A stretch of DNA of 64,000 nt from Rhynchonema sp. JSB1_4 (lineage: Eukaryota; Nematoda; Chromadorea; Monhysterida; Xyalidae), in NCBI GenBank assembly GCA_030248065.1, contig JASAMV010009212.1, positions 78,649 through 142,648 on the forward strand. The letters are read 5' to 3'. The stretch's first letter is position 1; each line of letters begins with the position of its first letter. Below, piece after piece: positions 34,698-47,500 of this stretch. Position numbers and translations under genes: made by a program. The notes beneath the pieces were generated by a model. The model was not told where the DNA came from. It searched no databases and worked only from the letters and a program-made list of their open reading frames with translations.

Positions 34698-35548
34698 ATG
34701 TCAGTTTGTTGGCTGACCGGGCTTGTTGCCGTGCTGGTCGTGGTGGTGGACGGTCAACCGAATTGCACGCTGCCGCAAGGCACCGACTTTTTCGACTCCA
34801 GTGCTACCGTAATCATCAGCGGCACATCGAACGCCGGCAAGATCGAACAAGGCGGCGTGTTGAATGCGACCTGTATGACCAACTATGCCTTTGCGCACGA
34901 TCCCCCAGCTGAATGGGTCACGTTGACGTGCACCAGCCATGAGACCTACGACATCACCGCTACTTGCAATTCAAGTAAACTTGCAATTCATAATTTTGAG
35001 AAATCTCTTACTATATCCACTATATCCGTATTTCATGTGTTTGCAGCCTGTGCCTTCACTCTGTCCGACCCAGTCGGAACCAATGTGACGGCAACGTCAC
35101 CCTCTGACCCCACGACCAGATACACTGGACGGTACATTCAGGGAACGGTAGTAACGTTTTCGTGTCTGAATGGACGCATACCAAATGGCACCGAACCAAT
35201 GATAAGGACTTGCACGGGAATGGACACTTGGGATACAGACGATCAACCAACTTGTTATGAAGGTGATGCCGAAGGTTGTTGGCATCAAGGGATGTCATTG
35301 ATAGGGTTATATGCATGATGATGTTTCAGTGTGCCTTGCGAGCAACATCTTGTTCGGAGCCAACACGAATAGCACAACAGCAACATACACGTTCGAGTCA
35401 TGGGAGACGGGCAAGATCCATGATGGCGGCGATGTGACATACAGCTGCAGCGATACTTATTTTTTGACATCTAATTTGACTAGCGTAGTACAAGGGCAAA
35501 ACTGTCTGGTAAACATGTCTTGGGATGGCGGAGAAGATTGTGTGCAAG
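34698..35548 (+). CDS. Adhesion GPCR: signal peptide and first CCP triplet (a1-b1-c1)
   Basis: Exon 34698-34974 starts MSVCWLTGLVAVLVVVVDGQ, a signal peptide, followed by CCP domain a1 (NCTLPQGTDFF ... NYAFAHDPPAEW ... ATCN). Exon 35047-35262 is b1 (CAFTLSDPV ... RYIQGTVVTFSC ... TCTGMDTWDTDDQPTC). Exon 35330-35548 is c1 (CLASNILFGAN ... GGDVTYSC ... NCLVNMSWDGGEDC). Each has four cysteines and a tryptophan before the last one. Domain a1 is more diverged from its copies than b1 and c1 are. Confidence 0.85.
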
Positions 35549-38500
35549 GTACGTGATATCTTTGGGTGCAGAATCTAAGACATATGTATCTTTTTATGTC
35601 AAACACTGCCGCATCGTTAACAAGCGGTCATAATTAATTGTACATGTATGCTACAGCGTGCACACATCCACTTCCAACGGCCTTTTTCGACACGTCTGCG
35701 ACTGCAGTCGTCAGTGGAGTGTCCAACAACAACAAGATCGAACAGACTGGTATTCTGAATACAACATGTACGACCAACTACGCCTTTGCGCACGATCCAC
35801 CGGCCGATTGGGCAGCGTTGACCTGCACCGGACATGAAACTTACAACATCGCTGCTACATGCAATCCGAGTGAGCTGGCATTTCACAGATTTATATTTAC
35901 AGTGTTTCACAAAATTACGGGCTTACAACCCATCGTTTTTTGCAGCCTGCGCCTTCACTTTGTCCGACCCAGTCAGAACCAATGTAACGGCAACGTCACC
36001 CGCTGACCCCACGACCAGATACACCGCACGGTACATTCAGGGAACGGTAGTAACGTTTTCGTGTCTGAATGGACGCATACCAAATGGCACCGAACCAATG
36101 ATAAGGACTTGCACGGGAATGGACACTTGGGATACAGACGATCAACCAACTTGTTATGAAGGTGATGCCGAAGGTTGTTGGCATCAAGGGATGTCATTGA
36201 TAGGGTTATATGCATGATGATGTTTCAGTGTGCCTTGCGAGCAACATCTTGTTCGGAGCCAACACGAATAGCACAACAGCAACATACACGTTCGAGTCAT
36301 GGGAGACGGGCAAGATCCATGATGGCGGCGATGTGACATACAGCTGCAGCGATACTTATTTTTTGAAATCTAATTTGACTAGCGTAGCACAAGGGCAAAA
36401 CTGTCTGGTAAACATGTCTTGGGATGGCGGAGAAGATTGTGTGCAAGGTACGTGATATCTTTGGGTGCAGAATCTAAGACATATGTATCTTTTTATGTCA
36501 AACACTGCCACATCGTTAACAAGCGGTCATAATTAATTGTACATGTATGTTACAGCGTGCACACATCCACTTCCAACGGCCTTTTTCGACACGTCTGCGA
36601 CTGCAGTCGTCAGTGGAGTGTCCAACAACAACAAGATCGAACAGACTGGTATTCTGAATACAACATGTACGACCAACTACGCCTTTGCGCACGATCCACC
36701 GGCCGATTGGGCAGCGTTGACCTGCACCGGACATGAAACTTACAACATCGCTGCTACATGCAATCCGAGTGAGCTGGCATTTCACAGATTTATATTTACA
36801 GTGTTTCACAAAATTAAGGGCTTACAACCCATCGTTTTTTGCAGCCTGCGCCTTCACTTTGTCCGACCCAGTCAGAACCAATGTAACGGCAACGTCACCC
36901 GCTGACCCCACGACCAGATACACCGCACGGTACATTCAGGGAACGGTAGTAACGTTTTCGTGTCTGAATGGACGCATACCAAATGGCACCGAACCAATGA
37001 TAAGGACTTGCACGGGAATGGACACTTGGGATACAGACGATCAACCAACTTGTTATGAAGGTGATGCCGAAGGTTGTTGGCATCAAGGCATGTCATTGAT
37101 CGGGCTATATGCATGATGATGTTTCAGTGTGCCTTGCAAGCAACATCTTGTTTGGAGCCAACACGAATAGCACAACAGCAACATACACGTTCGAGTCATG
37201 GGAGACGGGCAAGATCCATGATGGCGGCGATGTGACATACAGCTGCAGCGATACTTATTTTCTGAAATCTAATTTGACTAACGCAGTACAAGGGCAAAAC
37301 TGTCTGGTAAACATGACTTGGGATGGCGGAGAAGATTGTGTGCAAGGTACGTGGTATCTTTGGGTGCAGAATCTAAAGGTCGGTTTATACTCTGACTGCA
37401 TGGCAGTAGCAGTCAAAAATTTGTGACTGCCCGTTCGGTCTGCTCATTAAGAGCAGGAACCGTAGACGGCAGGCAGTGGTCAATGGACGGAGTGGAACAG
37501 GCAATCACTACAAGCAATCACTGCCTTGCCGGCCACTTCTGCGTTGCAGTGACTGCTCCGGATTTTGACTTCTACTTCACGGAAGTCAGAAGTATAAATC
37601 GACCTTAAGACATACATATGTATCTTTTTATGTCAAACACTGCCACATCGTTAAAGCGTGCACACATCCACTTCCAACGGCCTTTTTCGACACGTCTGCG
37701 ACTGCAGTCGTCAGTGGAGTGTCCAACAACAACAAGATCGAACAGACTGGTATTCTGAATACAACATGTACGACCAACTACGCCTTTGCGCACGATCCAC
37801 CGGCCGATTGGGCAGCGTTGACCTGCACCGGACATGAAACTTACAACATCGCTGCTACATGCAATCCGAGTGAGCTGGCATATTTCACAGATTTTCATTT
37901 ACAGTGTTTCACAAAATTACGGGCTTACAACCCATCGTTTTTTGCAGCCTGCGCCTTCACTCTGTCCGACCCAGTCAGAACCAATGTGACGGCAACGTCA
38001 CCCGCTGACCCCACGACCAGATACACTGGACGGTACATTCAGGGAACGGTAGTAACGTTTTCGTGTCTGAATGGACGCATACCAAATGGCACCGAACCAA
38101 TGACACGGACTTGCACGGGAATGGACACTTGGGATACAGACGATCAACCAACTTGTTATGAAGGTTATGCCGAAGGTTGTTGGCATCAAGGGATGTCATT
38201 GATCAGGCTATATGCATGATGATGTTTCAGTGTGCCTTGCGAGCAACATCTTGTTTGGAGCCAACACGAATAGCACAACAGCAACATACACGTTCGAGTC
38301 ATGGGAGACGGGCAAGATCCATGATGGCGGCCATGTGACATACAGCTGCAACGACACGTATTTCCTCAAGAGCAACCTGTCTGTCACCACCCAGACACAG
38401 ACGTGTCATGCCAACATGACGTGGTCAGGCGGCCAGCAGTGTGTGAAAGGTGCGATGAAAAGAACGGGGAAAGCTATCAAAAGCTTGTGTAACATCAAGG

Positions 38501-41500
38501 TATTGCAGCGTGCACTCTGCCATCCGGCAACAACATTGATACGAGTTCACTAGTGGTCTTCAATGGACTGGCGAACCATGGCAAGATCGAACATGGTGTC
38601 AGTGTCAACGTCACATGTCAGGCCAATTATGCGTTCGCAGCTGACCCGATGCAGGATTGGAGTACGATGACGTGCATTGACCACGAGTCATACGATGTCA
38701 ATCCGATGTGCCTGCCCAGTGAGTGCTTGTTCATTTATTTTTGAAATTCGGTTTTCTTTAGATCAATTTTTTGTGGAAAACTGCAGCATGCGCGTTCACA
38801 CTGACCGATGCGTCACGCACCAGTGTCACGTGGCCAGCCAATAGTTCAACGTCGGATGGTCGATACATGCAGGGCGCGGCAGCGACGTTCAGTTGTCTGG
38901 GTGAACATCGAGTGCCAGCTGACAATGAGAATATGACACGTCAATGCAATGGCATGGACACATGGGACAATGCCACACAGCCGGTCTGTCATGATGGTGA
39001 GTTGGGGTCAGTGATAATACTGACAGTTTATGATCGGTCGGTTCAAGCAGATGTGATGCCTATCATGGAACTATATGTATAAGTTCTGATGGTTTTCTTC
39101 AGTCTGCGACACTCGAAACCTGACTTACGGCGCGAACACTGACCCAGCGACCGTGGCGTTCACTGCCAGTTTGACAACCAACAAGGTGTTGGTGAACGGT
39201 CTGGCGTCGTACGCGTGTCTGAGTGGCCATGCTGTCAATGACACCTGGCTGTCAGCGCAGAACAGGACATGCGAACGGGACAATGTCACTGGTCTGACTC
39301 AGTGGAGTGGCGGAATGGACTGTGTCAGAGGTGAGTGTAAGGTTTCAAGCACTGTTATTGTATTTGCGTCTCGTCACATCAATATTTTGCGACTGCAGTC
39401 TGTGACGTGCTGCTACTGAACACGTGGCTGTTGTCCGCCACCACCGATGTCGCCACGTGGCGTACCGATGCACCGACCGATCCAAATGGCGCTGACGTCT
39501 ATCACGTCGGCACTACCGTAACCATGAATTGCACGAATGGATACGTGCTACCCAGTGACGGGGTGTCCAACTCGCAGACAACCGTGTGTCAGGCAAATCA
39601 GACGTGGACAGACACTGTCATGTGCACCAAGGGTATGCAGGATTTTCTCTTTCTGTTCGTTTTGTAAGCACACCATCTCCGAAATCGGGCTCGTGTTGGC
39701 GTATAGTTTGGTTTTACGTGTGCAGCGTATACCACACATGCCACGAAGACAAATGAAATCAAAAACGGAAAACAACTTCAGTCTGTCCGACGAATGGCCT
39801 GGACGCTGGCGCCGAGACCAATATGTCGACGGTGACTTTCGTCAATCAAACATCGGGTGGACCGATTCTGCCCGGCGGATACGCCGAGTACGCGTGCAAC
39901 GCCGACACGTTCGTGTTGAACGATCACGAAAACGCGACCATCAAACGACACTGTTTGACCAATGGAACTTGGCAACCGGGATATGACTGCACCATGGGTT
40001 GGTCAAAGTCTTCGTATTCGAAGTGATCTCGTTTTGAAAACCGTCAGATTTAGTCTTAAGGTGGAGTTATACTTGTCCATTTTCGGCTTGGAACAACTTC
40101 TACGCTGGTCGAAATTAGTGCTCCAACTCTATCACAAAAAATGATTGAAACAAAAATTTGTCCTCATTGTCTACAAGCCCAAAATGAACAAGTATAACTC
40201 CAGCTTTACTGGTCTTCGGCTGACGAGGCCCATCTGCCATAACAGGTGGATACCGGAGATGAAGTCAAAGCTGTCGCATATTTGCAACAAATCGCTCATA
40301 TTCGAATGTGGACTTCTTTCAGTCTGCACGCTGCCGGCCGATCCGTACACAATTGTGACCAATTTGAGCCAACCGGCGAGCAATTATTCAATCCCGGTCG
40401 GCGCCAACATGACCGTCGCCTGCGTTTCGAACTACACGTTTGACAGTGCACCTGGACAAATGAGCCAGACACTGCGATGTGTGGACACGGAGACATGGGA
40501 TCCGATGGCCACATGTGTACCAAGTAAGGGTGATGGTGTTGGTCTATTTGTTGACCCCAGCAGTTTTTTATGTTTGGTACTGTTCTGGTTAGGCTTGCAA
40601 GTAACCTTCGGCTTATTTAGCCAGGATAGCATCGCGATAATCCTCTTGTGTTAAAACACTCGGAAAGAGCAGTCTGTGATTGTGAGAATCTTACGTTGCT
40701 TTTTTCAAATTGCGTCAAATTTGATTTAACTCAAAATCCATTAACTGCAGCATGTCTGCTCGTCCTCTCTGACCCGATGCGTACGACAGCCACGTTCCCC
40801 GCTGGTCAAGCGAGTCACGAAGCCGCTAGACTGGTCAACAATACAATGGTCACATTCGCATGCATAGCGCCACGAGTGCCCCTGATTTATGACATGACAC
40901 GAACTTGTGTCGGACATGACACATGGGATAATAAGACACAGCCAGCTTGTGTCGATGGTTGGTGATGTTGGACGTGATTGGTGTGATGACTGCGATAGCG
41001 TTGCAGACAGCCCTAATTTTGAATAGCGTAAAAGTTGTTCAGCTACATACATACACGTAATGAACAAGTGCAAAAGGGTTGTGAAATAAGATCATCGGGC
41101 GGGGATTGCATGCGATTTTCTGTATCAAAGGTTCTCTTATTACACTAGTTGCGACCAGTGTAACTGAATAAGTCATCTGTGAAGCAATACGCTGGTCAAT
41201 ATCAGTGTCATCAGAATATCCCCGAAATATCCGACCGAGGTACAAACAATCACCAAGACCGAGACCGATCAGCAGATTTGAAGATGTGCATGACCACCCT
41301 GGATAAGCCGATGTTTCACTATCCTTTCAGTCTGTGCTACTCCACCGGCCTGGGGCGTGAACGTGAATGCATCGAGTGCCGTCACATACGGTGAACACGG
41401 CAACAGCAGCCAGGTGGTGGTTGGGGGCAACATCACATATGGATGTGACGATGGCTATGTCCTGGAATTGGCCCCGGATTCACCTACTTGGTCCAGTGAA

Positions 41501-44500
41501 TGTCAGGCGAACCTGACATGGATGACGTTGTCGCGATGTGTTAAGTGTAAGCGCGGAATTTTTCTGAAAAACAGTGAATAAGCAGCACCTTGCCATCCAA
41601 ATGTTTCAGTGTGCCAAATGCCCAACACATTCACCAACATCGACAACACGAGTTTCATAGCGAATGCGCCTGTGATCAACGGTCGGATCGCAGTGGGCAG
41701 CAATGTCACACTGAAATGTCTCACTGATCATGCCTTTACGGATGCACCGGACATTCAGACACAAACCGTCCAGTGCACCGCCACCGACACTTGGGATCGG
41801 ATACTCGCGTGCGCGAAAAGTTGGTCATGCTTTTTGATCTCAAAAGTTTGCATGTGCAAGTTTGAATGTTGATGTTGCATTGCGTGGTGTGCACAACAAC
41901 AGATGGGCATGATAACAAGGCTGTGACAGGAAATTTACCGGTTTTCGTATCCAAGTGCCAGCATGATTTTTTGTCGCCCTTTCGAATCAATTGGCAAAAC
42001 AGAGATATCAACTTTGTTGCCTGCGAAGAAAACAGCCCTCTGTGTTGCGTGTGGAACTCGGAGCGCTGGTATTTCGAGAAGCAGTCTTTCCGATACTTTG
42101 AATTGTCTGGTTTCTCGCGTATTCGTTTTTTTTGTTTAGACCAACGCCAAGGTATACGTAGGTAGATAGAACTTTTCTTATGAAATCCATAGAAACGAGC
42201 AATAGACGAAAAACAATAACAAAATCCAATTGCAGCGTGTCCATCGGTGACCGGTGTTGACCTGACCTCAGTGAGTATATCAGTGAGCACAACAGTGTCG
42301 TACGATGCCCGTTACATCGAGGGTACGGTAGTGACAATGTCATGCATTGCGCCACGCACGACAACAAATGGCACCAATGGCACATTGACACGCACTTGTA
42401 CCGCGAATGGCACTTGGGATAATGTGGAGGTGCCCGAATGCCACAAATGTAAGTTTCTTTGTATATTGAGTGATTTTTATACTAGCTGATGCACGGAGTC
42501 CCACATAGCGGAGGAGCAGCACCTTGGGTTATAATCTGTGTGGTCACGTCAAGAGTTCTGGTATTTTGATGAAAACAAATAAAAGTCAGATTTGATTCTC
42601 TGAAAGCGCACAAACGACAAATGACTGAAAGGACTTTCAACGTGACGATCCACTTTGTGGTGCTTGCTTATGTTTCAATCGTAAACTACCAGTACCAATC
42701 CGCATCCTTAGTTTAAAAACAATAAAAAACGCACGGAAAACTTTGCAGCATGTCCCCCGGTGACTAACCCAACCCCATTATCTCGTGTGCTCAGCTACAA
42801 CACAACGGTGCGCGCTGATGGACGTTACACTGTGACCACAGGTCATTGTTCGATGTTTCACTAAAATGTTGAGTTTTGAAAAGTTGTTGGACTGATCAGA
42901 TACATGTACTTATTGGTTTGAGCAGTTAGCAGCGAACAAGATTGCAATGTTCCCCATCTTATATTAAGGTCTCGAGCTGAGCTGTGCTACCGACATGGTT
43001 TTTATTGATGCAACTCCAGTGACGCAATTCGTGTGCTACGACCAGGACATGTGGACAAATGACGTCAGCACGTTGGCTGAGTGCTCGCAAAGTATGTATG
43101 ATGTCTTAGAAATTATTATTGCGAAAAAATCTTAGTTTTCATCAATTGGGCTCAACTTTGGCGATCGGTCTGGACCGACCTTTCATTTGTCATCAAGTGA
43201 CTATTCTGTATTTGACACGATCCTTGACCAGCGTAAAAGGTTGTTTGTCCGAAAAAAACACTGTGTCGCATCATTCGCATCAGCGAATCATAACCGAACC
43301 TAAGCCGCGACAGAATCGCCAAATTCGGTGTCATGTCAATCATTATGTTTCCAAATTTGCAGCGTGTGCCGTGCCGACTTTCACCAACATCAATACGTCA
43401 CTTACCGTAACCAGTGATTTAGCCGTGGGCAACTCAGAAGTGTACGCAGGTGGCTGGGCACATGTGACCTGCATGGATGGGCATGTGTTCACAACGCATC
43501 CCGAAGTCACCACTTGGAATGTCACCTGCAATGAGACCAACGCCGGCACTTGGAGTGAAACATTAGTTTGTGAACAAAGTGAGTTCAGGCTTGTGAATTA
43601 TTCAGCTGGCCTGTGGTATAGTCTTGCCTTATTATATTGGTCCAAACACCCATTCAATGTGCGATCCAGTTGCTCCAGGTCGAAATTGTGCGATTCACCT
43701 TGAAAATGCAAAGAAAGGGAAACCCGACGACGTAAGAAGCCAGCGCACGAAACAATGTTTCAGGCTTCTGGTGACGTTGGCGGCGTGCGTGTCACGTTGT
43801 GATTTCTCTTTCTTTGCATTTTCAAAGGGAGTCGTGGATTTTCGACCTCAGCTAGGAGTTGGCTTACATACAATGTTTAAACGGCTTCCTTTGACTCGCA
43901 CAAGAAAGAAATACTATACTTATTACACTGTCTTGCGGATGACGCGCAGCGCAGTGCCTCTGCCAAGGCCCCCAAGTTTGGTGAGAAGTTTTTCTGGTGC
44001 AGAAAAAGAGACCAAACTACTGACACCAAGTTTTTCAGGGCGTAAAGTCATTTATACGAGTGAAACACAAGATCCATCTGCGTTTGTTTTATGCAAATGG
44101 GAAATACCTGTATTCCTGTCGTGTGCAGCATTTCAAAACATAAAATACAACCAATAAACCCGTAATTTTACAGCCTGCTCTCCGCACAACGTCACAACGC
44201 TGACGCTCAACTACAATACCGTGCCGGCAGTGGTTGGTGGTTACGTGGTGACCACGGTAGCGACGTACGAATGTCCAGCCAACACCTCGTTCGACAACAA
44301 TGTCGACATTGATAGGGCGTGTTTGGGCACACAGTTGTGGGACAGCTATGATCAACCACCACCATGTCGTGAAAGTCGGTGCTTTGCCTAATTGTTGCTG
44401 TGCTTGTCATGTTTTGACTTTGACTTGGGAATTATCTGCGTCAAGCGTTCAAGTAACACGTGAATGGTAATGGGCATGATAGAATGAACAATGACTTACT

Positions 44501-47500
44501 CTTGTGGGCATGCCGATGTCCATCGATGAGTGTCACGCGCATTTGATCTGACTTGCCCACATTCGAGGACCACTTTACTGATCCACGTAGATGGGCAGAT
44601 ACATTGAATTGTCCAACGCGTCTTTGCTTGTTCGCTTCGATCCGTTTTCGCACACGGGCGGTGCACCAGGACATCGTCAATGCGAATGAACCAGATGACC
44701 ATGTGACCTCAAAAACATCTACTAGCCTTTCTGTCCCATATCCACTTATGCGATTCTAATATTTCAGCGTGTCGTTCGCTGGACGGCGAGGGCAATGACG
44801 TCATCTACAACGACACCGGCCGAAACGACGGTCGTCGGTTCGTGGGCTCATCGGCCAACATCACGTGTCGCGACACCTACATCCCGCTGGTGAATGACTC
44901 CGAGTCCTTGGTCACCTGTTTGGGCAACGACCAATGGAGTGACAATGCACCATTGGACTGCTATCATAGTTAGTGCCCGCCTGTGGACACTGCAGGCTTT
45001 CGCAGACTACGGTGAACGTTGGTCGGTCTCGTAATTTTGGTTTGACCAGATTTTTGATTGGGTGTGTATAGTCGGGGGTTTTGAGTAGCAAACATTCGAT
45101 CTATACGTTAAAAGTTGTTCCTCGACTACAAATTAGCTGCCGTTCCACAGATATTCGAAACACTTAAACAACGTTAAAAACCTGGCCAAATCCACCAGAC
45201 CGACGTTCAGCGCAGGTCAATGACATTTATCTGTTTTCTAATTTGTTCAACCAAACTCCCTGTCTAAACCCGACTAACTGCCCGCAGCGTGCGAGCCGCA
45301 GTCCGACAACAACATCGACGTGAACAAGACCGTGACCGAACTCCTGGCCTCGAACGGGCTGGTGCCTGTCGGATCAAGGGCAGTGCACGAATGTTTGGAC
45401 AAATACGTGCACGACAGCATGCCGTTGATGGTGAATCACACTGTGAATTGCACTGCGAATGCAACCTGGTCGGAGACGGTCAATTGTATACCGAGTGAGT
45501 TCATGCAGTCTGTACTTTCTTTGTTGTCATGCATGATCGGGCCAGGCTATATCATTTCGGTCACTGTAAAGAACATGATCGATGGGACACTAGTGTCAGA
45601 TATTGGTGACCAAAGAAAGTGCGTGTTCTATAAATCAGCCACTCATTACAATTCTTGCATCCATCTGGTGAAACATCATTCAGCTTGCCCGAAATTCACC
45701 GATCCAAGCAATCAAACAACAATCAATATCACTCACCATTCCGACCCGGCGCACAATGGTCGATACATTCGAAGCACTGTTGTGACCATTGAGTGTCTGC
45801 CTGGCTACATCATGGACCCAACGGCGGTTGCCGTCAAAGAGTGCATTGATACGGACACCTGGAACGATACCACTGTGCCGGAATGCTATAAATGTTAGTT
45901 GACAATGTGTCCTGTAACGTTTCACAGTCCTGTATCACACGCAGGGTTGGAAAAAAAAATTTTTTTTAAACAAGTTTTTTTTTAAAAAAAAATTTTTTTT
46001 TACAAAAAAAAATTTTTTTTTAAAAAGTCTGAGATTCGGGGAAATTTTACCAAATTTGCCTAAAAAACGCGCAAAATCGCGAAAAAATGCAACTTTAATT
46101 GGCAAGTCACTTTTGTGACTTGGTTTGCATCACTTATCAAGGGTGTTTACGTCATTTCGGTGCGATCCAACAGTCTGTGCTTGATATGGACCGCTGATTG
46201 CTGCTCTGTGGTATCGGACACAACACTTTGTGGCCGAATAAGCAAGATTCACTCATAAACCACACAGAATTGAGAATATAAGCTGCAGAAATACTTGTCG
46301 GGTAGCTGAATCAGTCGTATATGACCGACCTGATGGGGTATGACATCGAAAAACCATGTAGGCACATGCATACTGTGTCCCATGTATTACGGGAAGGTAT
46401 AATAACATCATTTGGGGTATCTTAGGTACCAAATACATGCTCCAAAGGTGATTTTGTGAAGAAAATTTTTCGACCCTTGAGAAAAAATGACAAAAAATAA
46501 CCCCCAAAAAGGCCATTTTTGGACGTTTTAGAACATTTTGTTCCCCCGAAAATTTTTTAAAAAACCTTTTTTTAAAAAAAAAAATTTTTTTTTCAAAAAA
46601 AAAAAATTTTTTTTTGCCCAACCCTGATCACACGGCCCCCTCCAATTTCCAGCGTGCACCCCCTACCCGCTATCGATCGGCCAAGAGATTGTGTATGACC
46701 AGGCACCACGGGTTGAGACCGGTTCCTACTTGATCAACACAGTGGGTAACATTAGTTGCATGGATGGCTACGTTTCAACCACTCCCGGCTCGAATGACAC
46801 AGTGCAATGTGTGGAGATTGACACTTGGACGGGCAGCGAACTGGGATGCATTGCTGGTTAGTTTCCTTCCTTCTGACGGTCTTTTATGAACGAACCTTTC
46901 AATCAGAATATGCGCTTTCAGTTTGTCCCACCGATGACCCGTGGCCGGCCAGCATTGACGGCACCACAGCATACCAGGACTGTAGTCTTGGTCAACTGAG
47001 TCGACACTGTGATAATGGTAAGAGAAGTTGTTATTTTTTTATAAATTTGACCAGTTGTGTTTCGACTCCCTGATTTTTCAAGGCACTTGGCTGCCGGTGG
47101 ACGCATCGAAATGTTATGCGTTCGTCACCAAGCCATGTCCGTTGGGTGAGACGTGTTTGGATGGATCCACATGCACGTTGAGTGGTGGAGTGAAGGTACA
47201 TGCAGTGTTATACATTGCTATAATATCTATGCCATGTGTTGTGGCATATAATTGTAACCAAAATGTGCACACTCCAGGTGTGCCTGTGTGCGCCCGGCTA
47301 CCACGCAGTGAGGGACAACACAATTGGTCGTGACGTATGTCGTGTGATTGAACGTCGCGCGCATCAGTCATGTGCAAATGGTAAAACTGCAACTTTGTTG
47401 TTTTGCGCATCTTTTGTGAAAATAACAATTTAAAAAACAGCGGCGACCCTTTACTTTTGTGCATCCAGGCGAGTTGTGCATTGGCGGTTCCACATGCAAG

